From positions 1 to 64,000 of the forward strand of contig NZ_AUCR01000009.1 of the NCBI RefSeq assembly GCF_000429865.1: a DNA stretch of 64,000 nucleotides. The letters are read 5' to 3'. Made by a program: the position numbers and the translations under genes. The stretch's first letter is position 1. Each line of letters begins with the position of its first letter. Of the stretch, positions 17,993 to 27,765 are shown one piece after another. This DNA is from Cucumibacter marinus DSM 18995 (GTDB lineage Bacteria; Pseudomonadota; Alphaproteobacteria; Rhizobiales; Devosiaceae). The notes under the pieces were generated by a model. The model worked only from the letters and a program-made list of their open reading frames with translations. It was not told the origin of the DNA and made no database searches.

Positions 17993-18664
17993 ATGAAGAC
18001 AGAAGATTTCTATAAACACAACGATGGGAAAAGCTACCACAGCAAGCGCTTGGTACCGGAGAAATCTCTGCCTCGAATCTACAAGACTCGATCAAAAAAA
18101 TTCCAAAAATACATAGATCCAAGAGACACTGTATTTGAATACGGGTGCGGTAGCGGCTGGAATTTGGCAGACCTCCAAGTTGCTAGAGCAATCGGCTTTG
18201 ACATTTCGCCCATTGTGGAACGAGATGTTGTTCGCTGCGGCATCGAATGGTGCGCCGATTCAAAAGAAATACCCAATGAAACTGCCGACGTTGTCATTTG
18301 CCACCACGTCCTTGAACACGTTCCCAATCCTGCCGCAACACTTGAAGAAATCCATCGTATTTCCAAGAAGGATGGATCACTATTGCTCGTAGTACCGTTG
18401 GAAAAGGGAAAGAGAACTCGGACATTTGTGCGCGGCGAGAAAAACCATCACGTATACAGTTGGACAGTACAGACCATCGGGAACTTGATCGAAGATTGTG
18501 GCTATCGCATCGATACCATCACAGTTCAAGCTGGAGGATTTGATCGAATTGCTGCGGTTTCCACAAACCGCCTTCCCGAGTCTATATATAAATTTGCTCT
18601 TTGGATGCTTCAGACATTCGGCGGACGTCCCGAAATATTTGTTAAGGCGAACGCCATCGAGTGA
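17993..18664 (+). CDS. Class I SAM-dependent methyltransferase in the polysaccharide locus
   Basis: 223 aa, Methyltransf_11 type. Motif I FEYGCGSGWN at 48-57 binds SAM; VVICHHVLEHVPNP and LLLVVPLEKGKRTR are the later motifs. It probably O-methylates a sugar or a glycan terminus. The gene is the only one in the locus on the plus strand, is much more AT-rich than the genome, and its 3' end overlaps that of the Wzy-like gene by 23 bp. Weak ribosome site. Acceptor unknown. Confidence 0.85.
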   Translation: MKTEDFYKHNDGKSYHSKRLVPEKSLPRIYKTRSKKFQKYIDPRDTVFEYGCGSGWNLADLQVARAIGFDISPIVERDVVRCGIEWCADSKEIPNETADVVICHHVLEHVPNPAATLEEIHRISKKDGSLLLVVPLEKGKRTRTFVRGEKNHHVYSWTVQTIGNLIEDCGYRIDTITVQAGGFDRIAAVSTNRLPESIYKFALWMLQTFGGRPEIFVKANAIE

Positions 18665-19925
18665 ACCACATCTTCCCCTGACTGATTACGTAAATGACAA
18701 GACAAGCAAAAATGTAAAACACTCCAATTACAAAATCTTCAAACACAAAATACCCCCTGATGCTTGCCGTACCAAGCACCCAGACCACCGATAAATAAAG
18801 TGGAACTGAAGCAAGTCCAAGCACTCTTGCCTTGACAAAATATCGCCAGGTAACGGCCGAACACGCTCCCATTGCAGCTCCACCAATCATAATTCCTGGA
18901 TACAGGAAGTTCATGTAGAGGTCCCCCGCTTTGGTGGGAGGGAACCCCACGTGCACCTCCTTCAAACCAAGCAAGGAGCGCATGAATTCTTCCCGCGTTG
19001 ATGCGCCTCCATCAAAGCCCAAATCATCCAGAATGGCGTTGACCCAGCCAGCGCCACCTAACATGTTTTCGCTCGAGTACATCTGCAAGGCGGACACTAG
19101 GTTGTAGAGCCCATCAAAATTTCGACCATTAGCTGGACTGAAGACTAGAAGGATTCTCTCAAACCCTTCCCCCCCTTGAAACATTCCATCAAGCGCCAAA
19201 GCAAGCGTCAGAACAAATCCGCCAACGATTGCGGCATTTAATAGTGAAATTCGCTTAAAGTTATAGTGAAATGCAAACACAGCACCAAACAAAGGCATTA
19301 GTGCACGCTCTCGCCCCCCCATCTGCCAAAGAACGAGTGAGAGTAAGGCGCCCAAACCAATCAAGACTACCGTTGAGTATAATAGCCTGTGGCTTGTATT
19401 CTCAGGCTTAGCGACACGCCATTCCGCAGCGACGGCGCAACAGAACACCCAAAAAGTCACTATTGAAAACACGACACACGAGAACAGTAACTTTCCATGC
19501 AAACCAGTAGTCAGCTGACTTCTTGGTCCCCGCTGATACAGCGGATGACTTAATATCAAAAAATGGAGAGCAACAATGCCAATAAGAAGAGATATCACAT
19601 AGAACCAAAAATTGAATTTTGCATTTTCATGCATATCATTCTGTATTGTATCTGGGCACCTCAATCGCCCCCGAAATAAGAAATACGATACATACCAACA
19701 TAACAAATATAGAGAAGAAACGAAAAATCCGAATAATAGAGATTCTCGACTCATTGCCAACGGCAGGAATATATTTACTTCATTAATGTTGATATTTGCA
19801 TATATGTATACCGAAACAATATCTAGTGCAAAGTACAGTATTATTAGAATTGCCGGAGATAGTGCATCGATACGAATATTATTTTGATTGGAATTTCTTT
19901 TAGTTCCCAAGATCGAAAATCTCAT
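18642..19925 (-). CDS. Wzy-like polysaccharide polymerase (multi-pass membrane protein)
   Basis: 427 aa with about 10-12 hydrophobic segments (from IDALSPAILIILYFALDI onward) and a large polar loop around 230-330 containing GGEGFERILLVFSPANGR and GFPPTKAGDLYMNFLYPG. Topology, length and neighbours (flippase, sugar transferase) fit an oligosaccharide repeat-unit polymerase, a family with poor sequence conservation. Strongly AT-rich. Start ATG 19925 lies 5 nt after the flippase stop. Assignment is by context and topology. Confidence 0.75.
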   Translation of the reverse strand: MRFSILGTKRNSNQNNIRIDALSPAILIILYFALDIVSVYIYANININEVNIFLPLAMSRESLLFGFFVSSLYLLCWYVSYFLFRGRLRCPDTIQNDMHENAKFNFWFYVISLLIGIVALHFLILSHPLYQRGPRSQLTTGLHGKLLFSCVVFSIVTFWVFCCAVAAEWRVAKPENTSHRLLYSTVVLIGLGALLSLVLWQMGGRERALMPLFGAVFAFHYNFKRISLLNAAIVGGFVLTLALALDGMFQGGEGFERILLVFSPANGRNFDGLYNLVSALQMYSSENMLGGAGWVNAILDDLGFDGGASTREEFMRSLLGLKEVHVGFPPTKAGDLYMNFLYPGIMIGGAAMGACSAVTWRYFVKARVLGLASVPLYLSVVWVLGTASIRGYFVFEDFVIGVFYIFACLVIYVISQGKMWFTRWRSP

Positions 19926-19929
19926 TGAT

Positions 19930-21297
19930 CTATCTATTATATTCTACATCGTTGGTGAAAAATACTAGGTAGCCGGCTAGAATAGCTGACCATCCAATCT
20001 GAGTGATCAAGAATGCATTGGCCGCGCCGGTTAGTCCGAAGTGAGGTACCAACACGATAGCTAAGATTACGTGCAGGCTACCAGCAACGATAGCACAATT
20101 AAGTGCCGCCGTCTGTCGGTCTGTCATAGTTAGATATATTGCCAGCAACCCACCCAGGCCGTTAGCCATTTGACCTGCTGAGATCAATAATATCGGAAAA
20201 TACGCGGTTGCGTAGTTATTTCCGAACGCGACACTAACGATTTTATCTCCATAGATTACGTATATTATAAGTATTATTAGGGCCGCGCACTGAGTGGCAG
20301 AAAATAATATTAAGAGAAGCACTTTTAACTTGCGATGTTCATTTCTGGCATGCAAGCGGGCAATGAATGGTGAAGCAAAGGAATTTGCTATGATCAATCC
20401 TATTCCAGTGAGCGAGCCAACTTGGATTGCGATCCTGAATATGCCGGCCTCTTCCGTTGCGGCCAGTAACCCTAGTGTCACGACACCTAGGTGCTGGTTC
20501 AGTAGCTTCATCCCCTCAATCATCCCAAGCGGCAAGGCACTCTTCAACCACGCCCCGGGCCGGGTTTCCGAGGCTGCCGCCTCCCGCAACTCCCCCGGCC
20601 TTGCCCTCAGCAGCATCCAGGCGCCGATGGCGAAGGCGGCGAGGCTGGCGATGGCGTGGAGCAGCATCGCATCAGAGGCCGTGACTGTTCTCGCTGAGAG
20701 CCCGAAATGCATACCGAGGACGAGCACGATCAGGAAGGCCGGGCGCAGGATGAATTCGGGCAGCTGCCCCTGCACCACATGCCTCAGCCCCCTCAGCGCG
20801 GCGCCGCGCAGGTTTCCGAGCGCGATCAGCGGCACCAGGACCAGGCCCCAATAGAAGACGGCGAGACCGCCTTCGGGCAATTGCGCGGCAAAGATCCAGG
20901 CCGCGGCGGCGCCAACTGCCATCAGCGCGACCGACATCGCCAGCGCCATCAGCGTCGACCAGCGCCACAACCCCTTCATCAGGGCCCAGTCGCCATTGGC
21001 CTGGGCCTTGGCCGTCTCCCGCACGACGAGGTTCGGCAGCCCCATCTGCGCGGGAATGGCCATGATGGTGATCAGGGCGAAAACGAATGAATAGACCCCG
21101 AAGCCTTCCACCCCGAGCGTGCGCGCCAGCACGATCGCCAGCAGGACATTGATCAGGGTCGAGCCGATCTTGACCGCGATCGAGCCCACGCCGCCGCGCA
21201 GCAGCTGGCCCTTGAGCCCCTCGCCTGTCCTGAGCGCGTCGATCGCGCCGCTGATCGCCTTCACGGCGCTGCCTCGCGGGTTATCGGGAATCGCCAT
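19930..21297 (-). CDS. Wzx-type polysaccharide flippase, compositionally mosaic
   Basis: 455-aa member of the MOP/PST superfamily with about 12-14 membrane segments, moving lipid-linked repeats across the inner membrane. N-terminal region [20 protein letters not shown] then [17 protein letters not shown] is classic. ATG 21297 overlaps the epimerase 3' end by 17 nt. The 5' half (about residues 1-260) is GC-rich like the epimerase; the 3' part (below about 20500) becomes AT-rich like wzy. This suggests recombination inside the gene. Confidence 0.9.
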   Translation of the reverse strand: MAIPDNPRGSAVKAISGAIDALRTGEGLKGQLLRGGVGSIAVKIGSTLINVLLAIVLARTLGVEGFGVYSFVFALITIMAIPAQMGLPNLVVRETAKAQANGDWALMKGLWRWSTLMALAMSVALMAVGAAAAWIFAAQLPEGGLAVFYWGLVLVPLIALGNLRGAALRGLRHVVQGQLPEFILRPAFLIVLVLGMHFGLSARTVTASDAMLLHAIASLAAFAIGAWMLLRARPGELREAAASETRPGAWLKSALPLGMIEGMKLLNQHLGVVTLGLLAATEEAGIFRIAIQVGSLTGIGLIIANSFASPFIARLHARNEHRKLKVLLLILFSATQCAALIILIIYVIYGDKIVSVAFGNNYATAYFPILLISAGQMANGLGGLLAIYLTMTDRQTAALNCAIVAGSLHVILAIVLVPHFGLTGAANAFLITQIGWSAILAGYLVFFTNDVEYNR

Positions 21298-22309
21298 AAA
21301 AGCTCGTATACCATTGCGCGAACTTGCGCACCCCTTCGCGCATCGGCGTTGCGGGCGCATAGCCGGTGGCGCGGGTCAGTTCCGTCGTATCGGCGCAGGT
21401 ATCGAGGATGTCGCCCGGCTGCAGCGGTTTCATCTCGCGGATCGCCTTGCGGCCCAGGGCCTGTTCGAGCGCGTCGATATAGTCGCCCAGCCGCACGGGC
21501 TGCGAATTGCCGATATTGAAGATCCTGAAAGGAGCGCTTGACGAGGCCGGGTCCGGCGCCTCGGCGTTCCATTCGGGATCGGGCGTTGCCGGCCGGTCGG
21601 ACGTGCGGATCACGCCCTCGACGATATCGTCGATATAGGTGAAGTCGCGGGTGTGGTCGCCATTGTTGAAGACCTCTATGGGCTCGCCAGCGAGGATCTT
21701 CCGGGTGAAGGTGAACAGCGCCATATCGGGGCGTCCCCAGGGGCCATAGACCGTGAAAAAGCGCAGCCCCGTCGTCGGCAGGCCGAACAGATGCGAATAG
21801 GAATGCGCCATCAGCTCATTGGCGCGCTTGGTTGCCGCATAAAGCTGCAGGGGATGATCGGCCCCGTCATGCTCGGAATAGGGCAGATGCGCATTGGCGC
21901 CGTAGACCGAAGAGGTCGAGGCATAAGTCAGATGGGCGACGCTGTTGTGCCGGCAGGCTTCGAGAATATTGGTGAAGCCCACAAGGTTCGCGGTCACATA
22001 GTCGCGCGGCGCCTCAAGGCTGTGGCGGATGCCGGCCTGGGCCGCGAGGTGGATCACATGGTCGAACCCGTGCTGCGCGAAAACCTTGTCCACCGCGGCA
22101 TGGTCGGCCAGGTCGGCCTGGACGAAGCCGTAGCGCGCGCCCTGCCGCTTTGCCAGCGCATCGAGCTCGGCCAGGCGAGCCTGTTTGAGGGCCGGATCGT
22201 AATAGTCGTTGATGCAATCGAAGCCGACGACCTCGTCGCCGCGCTCGATCAGGCGCCTTGCGACATGAAAGCCGATGAACCCGGCATTGCCCGTGACCAG
22301 GACCTTCAC
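21281..22309 (-). CDS. UDP-glucuronate 4-epimerase-like NAD-dependent epimerase
   Basis: Extended SDR of 342 aa. NAD motif [14 protein letters not shown] (7-20), catalytic S/T in ASTSSVYG and YAATK (YxxxK) followed by [20 protein letters not shown]. The sequence around [20 protein letters not shown] is typical of UDP-glucuronate to UDP-galacturonate epimerases (LpsL/CapI type). Start GTG 22309 overlaps the ugd stop as GTGA, indicating translational coupling. Together with ugd it should give UDP-GlcA and UDP-GalA. Confidence 0.9.
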   Translation of the reverse strand: MKVLVTGNAGFIGFHVARRLIERGDEVVGFDCINDYYDPALKQARLAELDALAKRQGARYGFVQADLADHAAVDKVFAQHGFDHVIHLAAQAGIRHSLEAPRDYVTANLVGFTNILEACRHNSVAHLTYASTSSVYGANAHLPYSEHDGADHPLQLYAATKRANELMAHSYSHLFGLPTTGLRFFTVYGPWGRPDMALFTFTRKILAGEPIEVFNNGDHTRDFTYIDDIVEGVIRTSDRPATPDPEWNAEAPDPASSSAPFRIFNIGNSQPVRLGDYIDALEQALGRKAIREMKPLQPGDILDTCADTTELTRATGYAPATPMREGVRKFAQWYTSFYGDSR

Positions 22310-23673
22310 GAGGCGGCCTCTTTTCCGCGTTCCCCGGAGATCATCGGGGCCCGTCCGATGCTGACATAGCTCCAGCCGTCGTGCCGCAACCGGTCGGGCG
22401 CATAAATATTGCGGCCGTCGAAGATCAGGGGCGTGTTGAGCCTGCGTTTCATCTCGGCGAAATCGGGCACGCGAAACTGCCGCCATTCGGTGCAGATCGC
22501 CAGCGCGTCGGCACCATCCAGGCAGCCATACTGCGTATCGACCAAGTCGAGATCATCTCGCTCACCGTATATGCGCTTCATCTCGTCCAGAGCGACCGGA
22601 TCATAGGCCCGTACCCTGGCCCCGGCGTCCCAGAGCGCTTCGATCAGCGCGCGTGACGGCGCCTCGCGCATGTCATCGGTGTTGGGCTTGAAGGCCAGGC
22701 CCCAGACCGCAATCGTCAGGCCCGACAGTCCGCCATTGTCGCTGAAATAGGCCTCGATCTTGTCGAACAGAACGGTCTTCTGCCGGGCATTGACGGCCTC
22801 GACCGCCTCGATCAGCGGTGCCTCATAGCCCACATCGGCCGCCGTGCGCACCAAAGCCTGAACATCCTTGGGGAAACAGGATCCGCCATAGCCGAGACCC
22901 GGGTAGATGAAGTCATACCCAATGCGAGGGTCCGACCCGATTCCCTGGCGTACATTCTCGATATTGGCACCAAGACGCTCGGCCAGGTTGGCGATCTCGT
23001 TCATGAAGCTGATTTTCGTGGCCAGCATGGCGTTCGCCGCATATTTGGTCAGCTCGGCAGAGCGCACATCCATGAACAACATGCGGTCATGGTTCCGGTT
23101 GAAGGGCTCGTAGACCTCTTGCAACACTGCCCTGGCTCGTTCCGACACGGCTCCCACGATGATCCGGTCCGGCTTCTGAAAATCTCCAACCGCCGCGCCT
23201 TCCTTGAGGAATTCTGGATTCGAAACGAGATCGACAGAGTGACCGGCCTGCCGGGACGTCAACACCTGTGTCATCGCATCCCGCACCTGGTCGCTGGTCC
23301 CCACCGGCACCGTCGACTTGACGACCACGATCTTGTCATCGGTCATACGGGTCGCAATGTCCTTCGCCACAGCCAGGACGTATTGCAGGTCTGCAGCGCC
23401 GCTCTCGTCCGGAGGAGTACCGACAGCGATCATTTGAACTGTCGCGTGCGATACCGCCGCGTCCGGATCGGTGGTGAAGGACAGGGTGCCCATTCTCAGC
23501 GCTCGCGAGACGATAGCCTCGAGACCGGGCTCGTAAATGGGGATGTGTCCGGCGAGGAGCGCCTCTATCTTTTTGGCATCCACGTCCATGCAGACAACGG
23601 AATGACCCGAATCGGCAAGACACGCCCCGGTCACCAACCCCACATAACCGGTGCCAAAAATCGATACTCTCAT
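22306..23673 (-). CDS. ugd: UDP-glucose 6-dehydrogenase
   Basis: Oxidises UDP-glucose to UDP-glucuronate with two NAD+. 455 aa with Rossmann motif [20 protein letters not shown] (5-24), catalytic Cys266 in YGGSCFPKD and the C-terminal UDP-binding domain ([20 protein letters not shown]). First gene of the minus-strand polysaccharide operon, coupled to the epimerase by a 4-nt overlap. A separate promoter should lie in 23674-23900. Confidence 0.96.
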   Translation of the reverse strand: MRVSIFGTGYVGLVTGACLADSGHSVVCMDVDAKKIEALLAGHIPIYEPGLEAIVSRALRMGTLSFTTDPDAAVSHATVQMIAVGTPPDESGAADLQYVLAVAKDIATRMTDDKIVVVKSTVPVGTSDQVRDAMTQVLTSRQAGHSVDLVSNPEFLKEGAAVGDFQKPDRIIVGAVSERARAVLQEVYEPFNRNHDRMLFMDVRSAELTKYAANAMLATKISFMNEIANLAERLGANIENVRQGIGSDPRIGYDFIYPGLGYGGSCFPKDVQALVRTAADVGYEAPLIEAVEAVNARQKTVLFDKIEAYFSDNGGLSGLTIAVWGLAFKPNTDDMREAPSRALIEALWDAGARVRAYDPVALDEMKRIYGERDDLDLVDTQYGCLDGADALAICTEWRQFRVPDFAEMKRRLNTPLIFDGRNIYAPDRLRHDGWSYVSIGRAPMISGERGKEAAS

Positions 23674-23906
23674 TCGAGGTTCCCCGCGCTTGGACGCCGC
23701 CTACCTATCGACGCTGGGGCAATGTCACAAGACCTGTTCAAAGACTTTGGAGGTATATCTCAACTTTGATACCGCAATGACACTGACCATCAAGGCAACA
23801 GGAATGTCACAGCCCCCCTGCCCGGGATGCGGTGCAGCGATCGGAAAGTATCTGGAACCACATGCGCTTAGATAAGAATCGGACGCGCAAGACAAGCACG
23901 GAATGA

Positions 23907-23934
23907 CCATGGCATGTTGCCGCGCAGGCCATGG
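23907..23934 (-). other. Inverted repeat after the thiolase gene
   Basis: CCATGGC (23907-23913) and GCCATGG (23928-23934) with a 14-nt spacer, 11-38 nt past the thiolase stop. It may help end the catabolic operon, but there is no U-run, so a factor-independent terminator is not claimed. Nothing else is evident in 23674-23944 apart from space for the ugd promoter. Confidence 0.35.
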
Positions 23935-23944
23935 CAGCCTCCGC

Positions 23945-25123
23945 TCACGCCTCGATTTCGAACAGTCCCGCCGCGCCCTGCCCGCCGCCAACGCACATCG
24001 AAACAACAGCATGGCGCACGCGGCGCCGGCGTCCCTCGATCAGGGCGTGCCCGGCCATGCGCGCGCCTGACATACCATAGGGATGGCCGATCGAGATCGC
24101 GCCGCCATTCACGTTGAGCCGGTCATCGGGAATGCCCAGCCGGTCACGGACATGAAGGAGCTGGGAGGCGAAGGCCTCATTGATCTCCCACAGCCCGATA
24201 TCCTCGATGCCCAGCCCATGACGCTCGAGCAGACGGGGAATGGCAACGACAGGACCGATACCCATTTCGTCCGGCGCGACACCGGCCACAGCGAAGCCGC
24301 GGACCACGCCGAGAGGAGAAAGCCCCCGCCGCGCGGCCTCCCCGCGTTCCATCATCACCATGGCCGAACCGCCATCCGAGAGCTGGCTGGCATTCCCCGC
24401 GGTGATGCTGGTCTCTGGTCCGAGAACAGGCTTGAGCCCGGCAAGGCCTTCAAGCGTGGTCGAAGGGCGATTGCACTCGTCGGCCTCGATCCGCACCGGC
24501 ACCTTGCTGGTTTCGCCGCTCTGCTTATCCGTGACCAGCTTGACCGCGTCGACCGGAACGATTTCGTCCGCGAAGCGCCCCGCATCCTGCGCTGCGGCCG
24601 TCCGCTGCTGGCTTTGCAGGGCATAGGCGTCCTGCGCCTCACGCGACACGCCATAGCGCTTCGCCACGATCTCGGCAGTCTGGAGCATGGACAGGTAATA
24701 GGCTTCGGTCACCCCCGGGCTGTGATAGCGGGAGCCGTTCCAGCTTTCATTCTGGACAAGCGAAATGCTCTCGAGCCCGCCAGCCAGAGCAATATTCACG
24801 CCCTCGGCGATGATCATATGGGCCGCATTGGCGATTGCATTGAGCCCTGACGCGCATTGCCGGTCTATCGTGGCGGCCGCCACGCTGTCGGGCAAACCCG
24901 AGGCCAGCACGACATGCCGCGCCGTGTTGACCCCTGTTGTTCCCTGGGTCAGGGCAGCGCCGAACACCGCTTCTTCGATCTCGCCCCCGTCGAGCCCGGC
25001 CCGGCTGACCGCCGCGCGCACAGCATGCGCCGCCATCACTGGCCCTTCGAGATCGTTGAACGCCCCGCGATAGGCCTTGCCGATCGGCGTGCGGGCGGTT
25101 GAGACGATGACAGCTTCACGCAT
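23945..25123 (-). CDS. Acetyl-CoA C-acyltransferase (thiolase)
   Basis: 392-aa degradative-type thiolase cleaving a 3-oxoacyl-CoA with CoA to acetyl-CoA plus a shortened acyl-CoA. Nucleophile Cys90 in [18 protein letters not shown], then [16 protein letters not shown] (His) and the second catalytic Cys in [14 protein letters not shown] 25123 preferred over an upstream frame start at 25156. Last gene of the operon. With the CoA-transferase genes it forms a complete 3-oxoacid activation and cleavage module. Confidence 0.93.
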   Translation of the reverse strand: MREAVIVSTARTPIGKAYRGAFNDLEGPVMAAHAVRAAVSRAGLDGGEIEEAVFGAALTQGTTGVNTARHVVLASGLPDSVAAATIDRQCASGLNAIANAAHMIIAEGVNIALAGGLESISLVQNESWNGSRYHSPGVTEAYYLSMLQTAEIVAKRYGVSREAQDAYALQSQQRTAAAQDAGRFADEIVPVDAVKLVTDKQSGETSKVPVRIEADECNRPSTTLEGLAGLKPVLGPETSITAGNASQLSDGGSAMVMMERGEAARRGLSPLGVVRGFAVAGVAPDEMGIGPVVAIPRLLERHGLGIEDIGLWEINEAFASQLLHVRDRLGIPDDRLNVNGGAISIGHPYGMSGARMAGHALIEGRRRRVRHAVVSMCVGGGQGAAGLFEIEA

Positions 25124-25131
25124 GGTTTGTC

Positions 25132-26424
25132 CTAAAGATCCTCGAGCCCGCACCAATCGGCGATGAATAGTGCCGTCGCCTGTGTGACGCGGCGGACGCT
25201 TTCGAGATCGACCCGCTCATTGAACCCGTGAATGGCTTCGGCCCGCGGGCCATAAACAAGCGCGGGCGTATCCGCATAGAGCCCGAAAAAGCGGGCATCG
25301 GTGGTCGCGGTGATGGCGATCTGGTCGAGTTCGCTTTGATTGATCGACCGGTGAGCATCGGCCAGCGTACTGATCGCCTGTCTTGCCGTGGTCCCGGTGT
25401 CCTCGGAAAGCGCATAGCCTTCGGCCTGAAAGCCGACAAAGGTAATTTCGGGCATGTTGTTGCGCAGGAAATTGTTGCGCTGCGCGGCCTCTCTCAGAAC
25501 CTCCGCGATCTCGGATTTGGCAGCCGCCATGTCCTGGCCGGGATAGAGGCCCATGCGCACATCGAACACGCACCAGGCCGGCACCGAGCTTGTCCAGTCG
25601 CCGCCGGCGATCTTCCCGACATTCAAGTTGAGCGGGTGGTCCACATGAGCGTAGTCGGGATGCCGCCCCTCCGCCGCGTTCCAGCGCTCTTCCATCTCTC
25701 TGAGAGCCGCGACCAGCGGGATCGCCGCCTCGATGGCATTGGCACCGCTTCCGGCATAGGCCACATGGGTCGGCAACCCTTTGAGGTGCACCTGGAACCA
25801 CAACACGCCGACCTGAGCGGTGACGAGGTTCTCGGCGAATGGCTCCGGGAGCAACGCGGCATCGGCCCGGTAGCCGCGCTGGAGACAGGCCAGCGCGCCA
25901 TTGCCTGTGCACTCCTCTTCCACCACCGATTGCACGAATACATCGGCCGCCGGAGCAACACCGCACTCTCGCAATGCGTCGAGCGCAAACAGGTTCGAGG
26001 CGAGCCCCGCCTTCATGTCCCCGGCACCCCGGCCATACATCCAGCCGCCATCGATCCGCGGCGCATAGGGCGGCGTGTCCCACATATCGTGCGGCCCTTC
26101 CGGCACCACATCCACATGGCCATTCAGGATCAGCGAGCGGCCCTTTCCGGTCCGGCTTCGATGGCTGCCCACGATGTTGACCGCATCCTCGTAATTGCCG
26201 GCAACCGGCGAGAAGCCTGGCATGTCCCGGATGTCTTCGACATCGATCTGCCAGCGGTCGACTGCCAATCCACGCTCTTCGAACGCCAACGCCATCAGGT
26301 CCTGCGCGCCTTGTTCATGGCCGCGGGTGGAGGCGTGGGACGTCAGTTCGGCCAGGAACGCGAGCTGTTTGTCGAACAGCGCGTCGACCGCATGAAGGAT
26401 GGCGGTTTTGTCGGTCTCGCTCAC
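25132..26424 (-). CDS. M20 family metallopeptidase/deacylase (ArgE/DapE-like)
   Basis: 430-aa two-zinc hydrolase that cleaves an N-acyl or peptide bond. Metal and catalytic motifs in order: [39 protein letters not shown] (general base EE) and the dimerisation insert from [19 protein letters not shown] 26424 has GAGG 6 nt upstream, overlapping the CoA-transferase stop; TTG 26436 is the alternative. Its partner genes suggest it removes an acyl group or opens an amide in a catabolic substrate; the exact bond is unknown. Confidence 0.88.
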   Translation of the reverse strand: MSETDKTAILHAVDALFDKQLAFLAELTSHASTRGHEQGAQDLMALAFEERGLAVDRWQIDVEDIRDMPGFSPVAGNYEDAVNIVGSHRSRTGKGRSLILNGHVDVVPEGPHDMWDTPPYAPRIDGGWMYGRGAGDMKAGLASNLFALDALRECGVAPAADVFVQSVVEEECTGNGALACLQRGYRADAALLPEPFAENLVTAQVGVLWFQVHLKGLPTHVAYAGSGANAIEAAIPLVAALREMEERWNAAEGRHPDYAHVDHPLNLNVGKIAGGDWTSSVPAWCVFDVRMGLYPGQDMAAAKSEIAEVLREAAQRNNFLRNNMPEITFVGFQAEGYALSEDTGTTARQAISTLADAHRSINQSELDQIAITATTDARFFGLYADTPALVYGPRAEAIHGFNERVDLESVRRVTQATALFIADWCGLEDL

Positions 26425-26432
26425 AATCTGCC

Positions 26433-27086
26433 TCAATAAACCGGAATATCGCCATCCGGCACGGTCAGCGGCGCACCGGTGGCCTCCTCGACTTCACGCA
26501 CACCCACGCCGTCCGCGAGTTCCCGGAGCGCAAACCCCTGCGGCGTCACATCGATCACCGCCATATCGGTGATGATGCGGTTGACGCAGCCCCGCGCGGT
26601 CAACGGCAGGGTGCATGTCTTCACAAGTTTGGGGTTGCCCTGCCGGTCGGTATGGGTCGACAGAACGACAACCCGCAGCGCCTTTTGCGCCAGTTCGATG
26701 CCGCCGCCGACGCCCGGGGAGAACTTGCCCGGGATCTTCCAATTGGCCAGATCCCCGGTCTCGGCGACTTCGAACGCCCCGAGCATCGTCAGGTCGAGCC
26801 GCCCGCTGCGCACCAGCGCAAACGATGTGGAGCTATCGAAAAACGCACTGCCGGGGATAGTCGACACATAGCTGCCACCCGCATCGATCAGGTTTCGGTC
26901 AGCCGCCTCGAACGGAACGGAGGGCCCGATTCCGGCCAGCCCGTTCTCCGAATGCAGGCATACCGGGAAATCGCTCGAAAGGTGATCGACAACCCTGGTC
27001 GGCAGGCCGATGCCCAGATTGACCACCAGTCCGGGCGCAATCTCACCGGCCGCGCGGGCAACCATCCTGTCTCTAGCGCCGGACAA
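26433..27086 (-). CDS. 3-oxoacid CoA-transferase, subunit B
   Basis: 217 aa. Contains the catalytic glutamate Glu47 in SENGLAG and the glycine-rich NLGIGLPTRV of family I CoA-transferases. With subunit A it moves CoA from succinyl-CoA or acetyl-CoA to a 3-oxoacid. Start TTG 27086 has GAGGAG 7 nt upstream and overlaps subunit A by 14 nt; ATG 27065 is the alternative. Acetoacetate, 3-oxoadipate or another 3-oxoacid cannot be told apart here. Confidence 0.9.
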   Translation of the reverse strand: MSGARDRMVARAAGEIAPGLVVNLGIGLPTRVVDHLSSDFPVCLHSENGLAGIGPSVPFEAADRNLIDAGGSYVSTIPGSAFFDSSTSFALVRSGRLDLTMLGAFEVAETGDLANWKIPGKFSPGVGGGIELAQKALRVVVLSTHTDRQGNPKLVKTCTLPLTARGCVNRIITDMAVIDVTPQGFALRELADGVGVREVEEATGAPLTVPDGDIPVY

Positions 27087-27765
27087 CCTGATACTCCTCG
27101 CTCAACGCCTCAAGTCCCACCACATGATCGACGAACGGTCCCGGTGTGTGCACCGCATCGGGCGCCAGCCCGCCGAGCGGCAGCACCGTCTCGGCCTCGG
27201 CGATCACGCGGTCCGCCGCCATGGCCATCATCGGATTGAAGTTCCGCGCCACCGCCGCGTAACCCAGATTGCCGAACACGTCGGACCGGTCCGCATGCAC
27301 CAGTGCCACATCCGCTCTGAGCGCGGTTTCGATCACCGCCGCCTCGCCATCGATCTCGACACGCGGTTTGCCGGCGGTGAGCTCGGTCGCCAGCCCGATG
27401 TCGGTGACAATCGCCTTCAGCCCCGCTCCGCCCGCATGGATGCGTTCGGCCAGAATGCCCTGGGCGCAGAACTCGACCTCGATGCGCCCGGCATTGAGCA
27501 GTTCGATCGCCCGCCGGTTGAGCCCGATATGCGTGCTGATCAGCTTGCGCACCTGGCCGCTGACCAGCAAATGGTCGATCCCCATATCCTGCTCATTGGC
27601 GTCGTTTTTGATCACCGTCAGCCCGGTCTGCCCTTGCCGCACCAACTCCCGGATCAGGGTGAAGGGCGTGCCCGGCACACCGAACCCGCCGACCATGATG
27701 GTGGCGCCGTCGCGAATATGGGCGACAGCTTCTTCAAGACGCGTTGTCTTGTCGGGCAGTCTCAT
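27073..27765 (-). CDS. 3-oxoacid CoA-transferase, subunit A
   Basis: 230 aa with the subunit A signature MVGGFGVPGTP near residue 22 and the later KPRVEIDGEAAVIETALRAD region, followed by DVFGNLGYAAVARNFNPMMA. Partner of the B subunit encoded directly downstream. ATG 27765 overlaps the aminotransferase stop (ATGA), so the two are translationally coupled, which supports consecutive steps: transamination to a 3-oxoacid, then CoA transfer. Confidence 0.92.
   Translation of the reverse strand: MRLPDKTTRLEEAVAHIRDGATIMVGGFGVPGTPFTLIRELVRQGQTGLTVIKNDANEQDMGIDHLLVSGQVRKLISTHIGLNRRAIELLNAGRIEVEFCAQGILAERIHAGGAGLKAIVTDIGLATELTAGKPRVEIDGEAAVIETALRADVALVHADRSDVFGNLGYAAVARNFNPMMAMAADRVIAEAETVLPLGGLAPDAVHTPGPFVDHVVGLEALSEEYQVVRR

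Noticed and set aside
14407-23673. Genomic island inserted at tRNA-Thr
   Set aside because: No integrase gene or repeat of the tRNA 3' end is seen on the far side; only the inner part of the polysaccharide locus is compositionally foreign.
25228-26439. 403-codon plus-strand frame over the M20 gene
   Set aside because: Shadow of the M20 metallopeptidase, whose metal-binding motifs are all in the minus frame.
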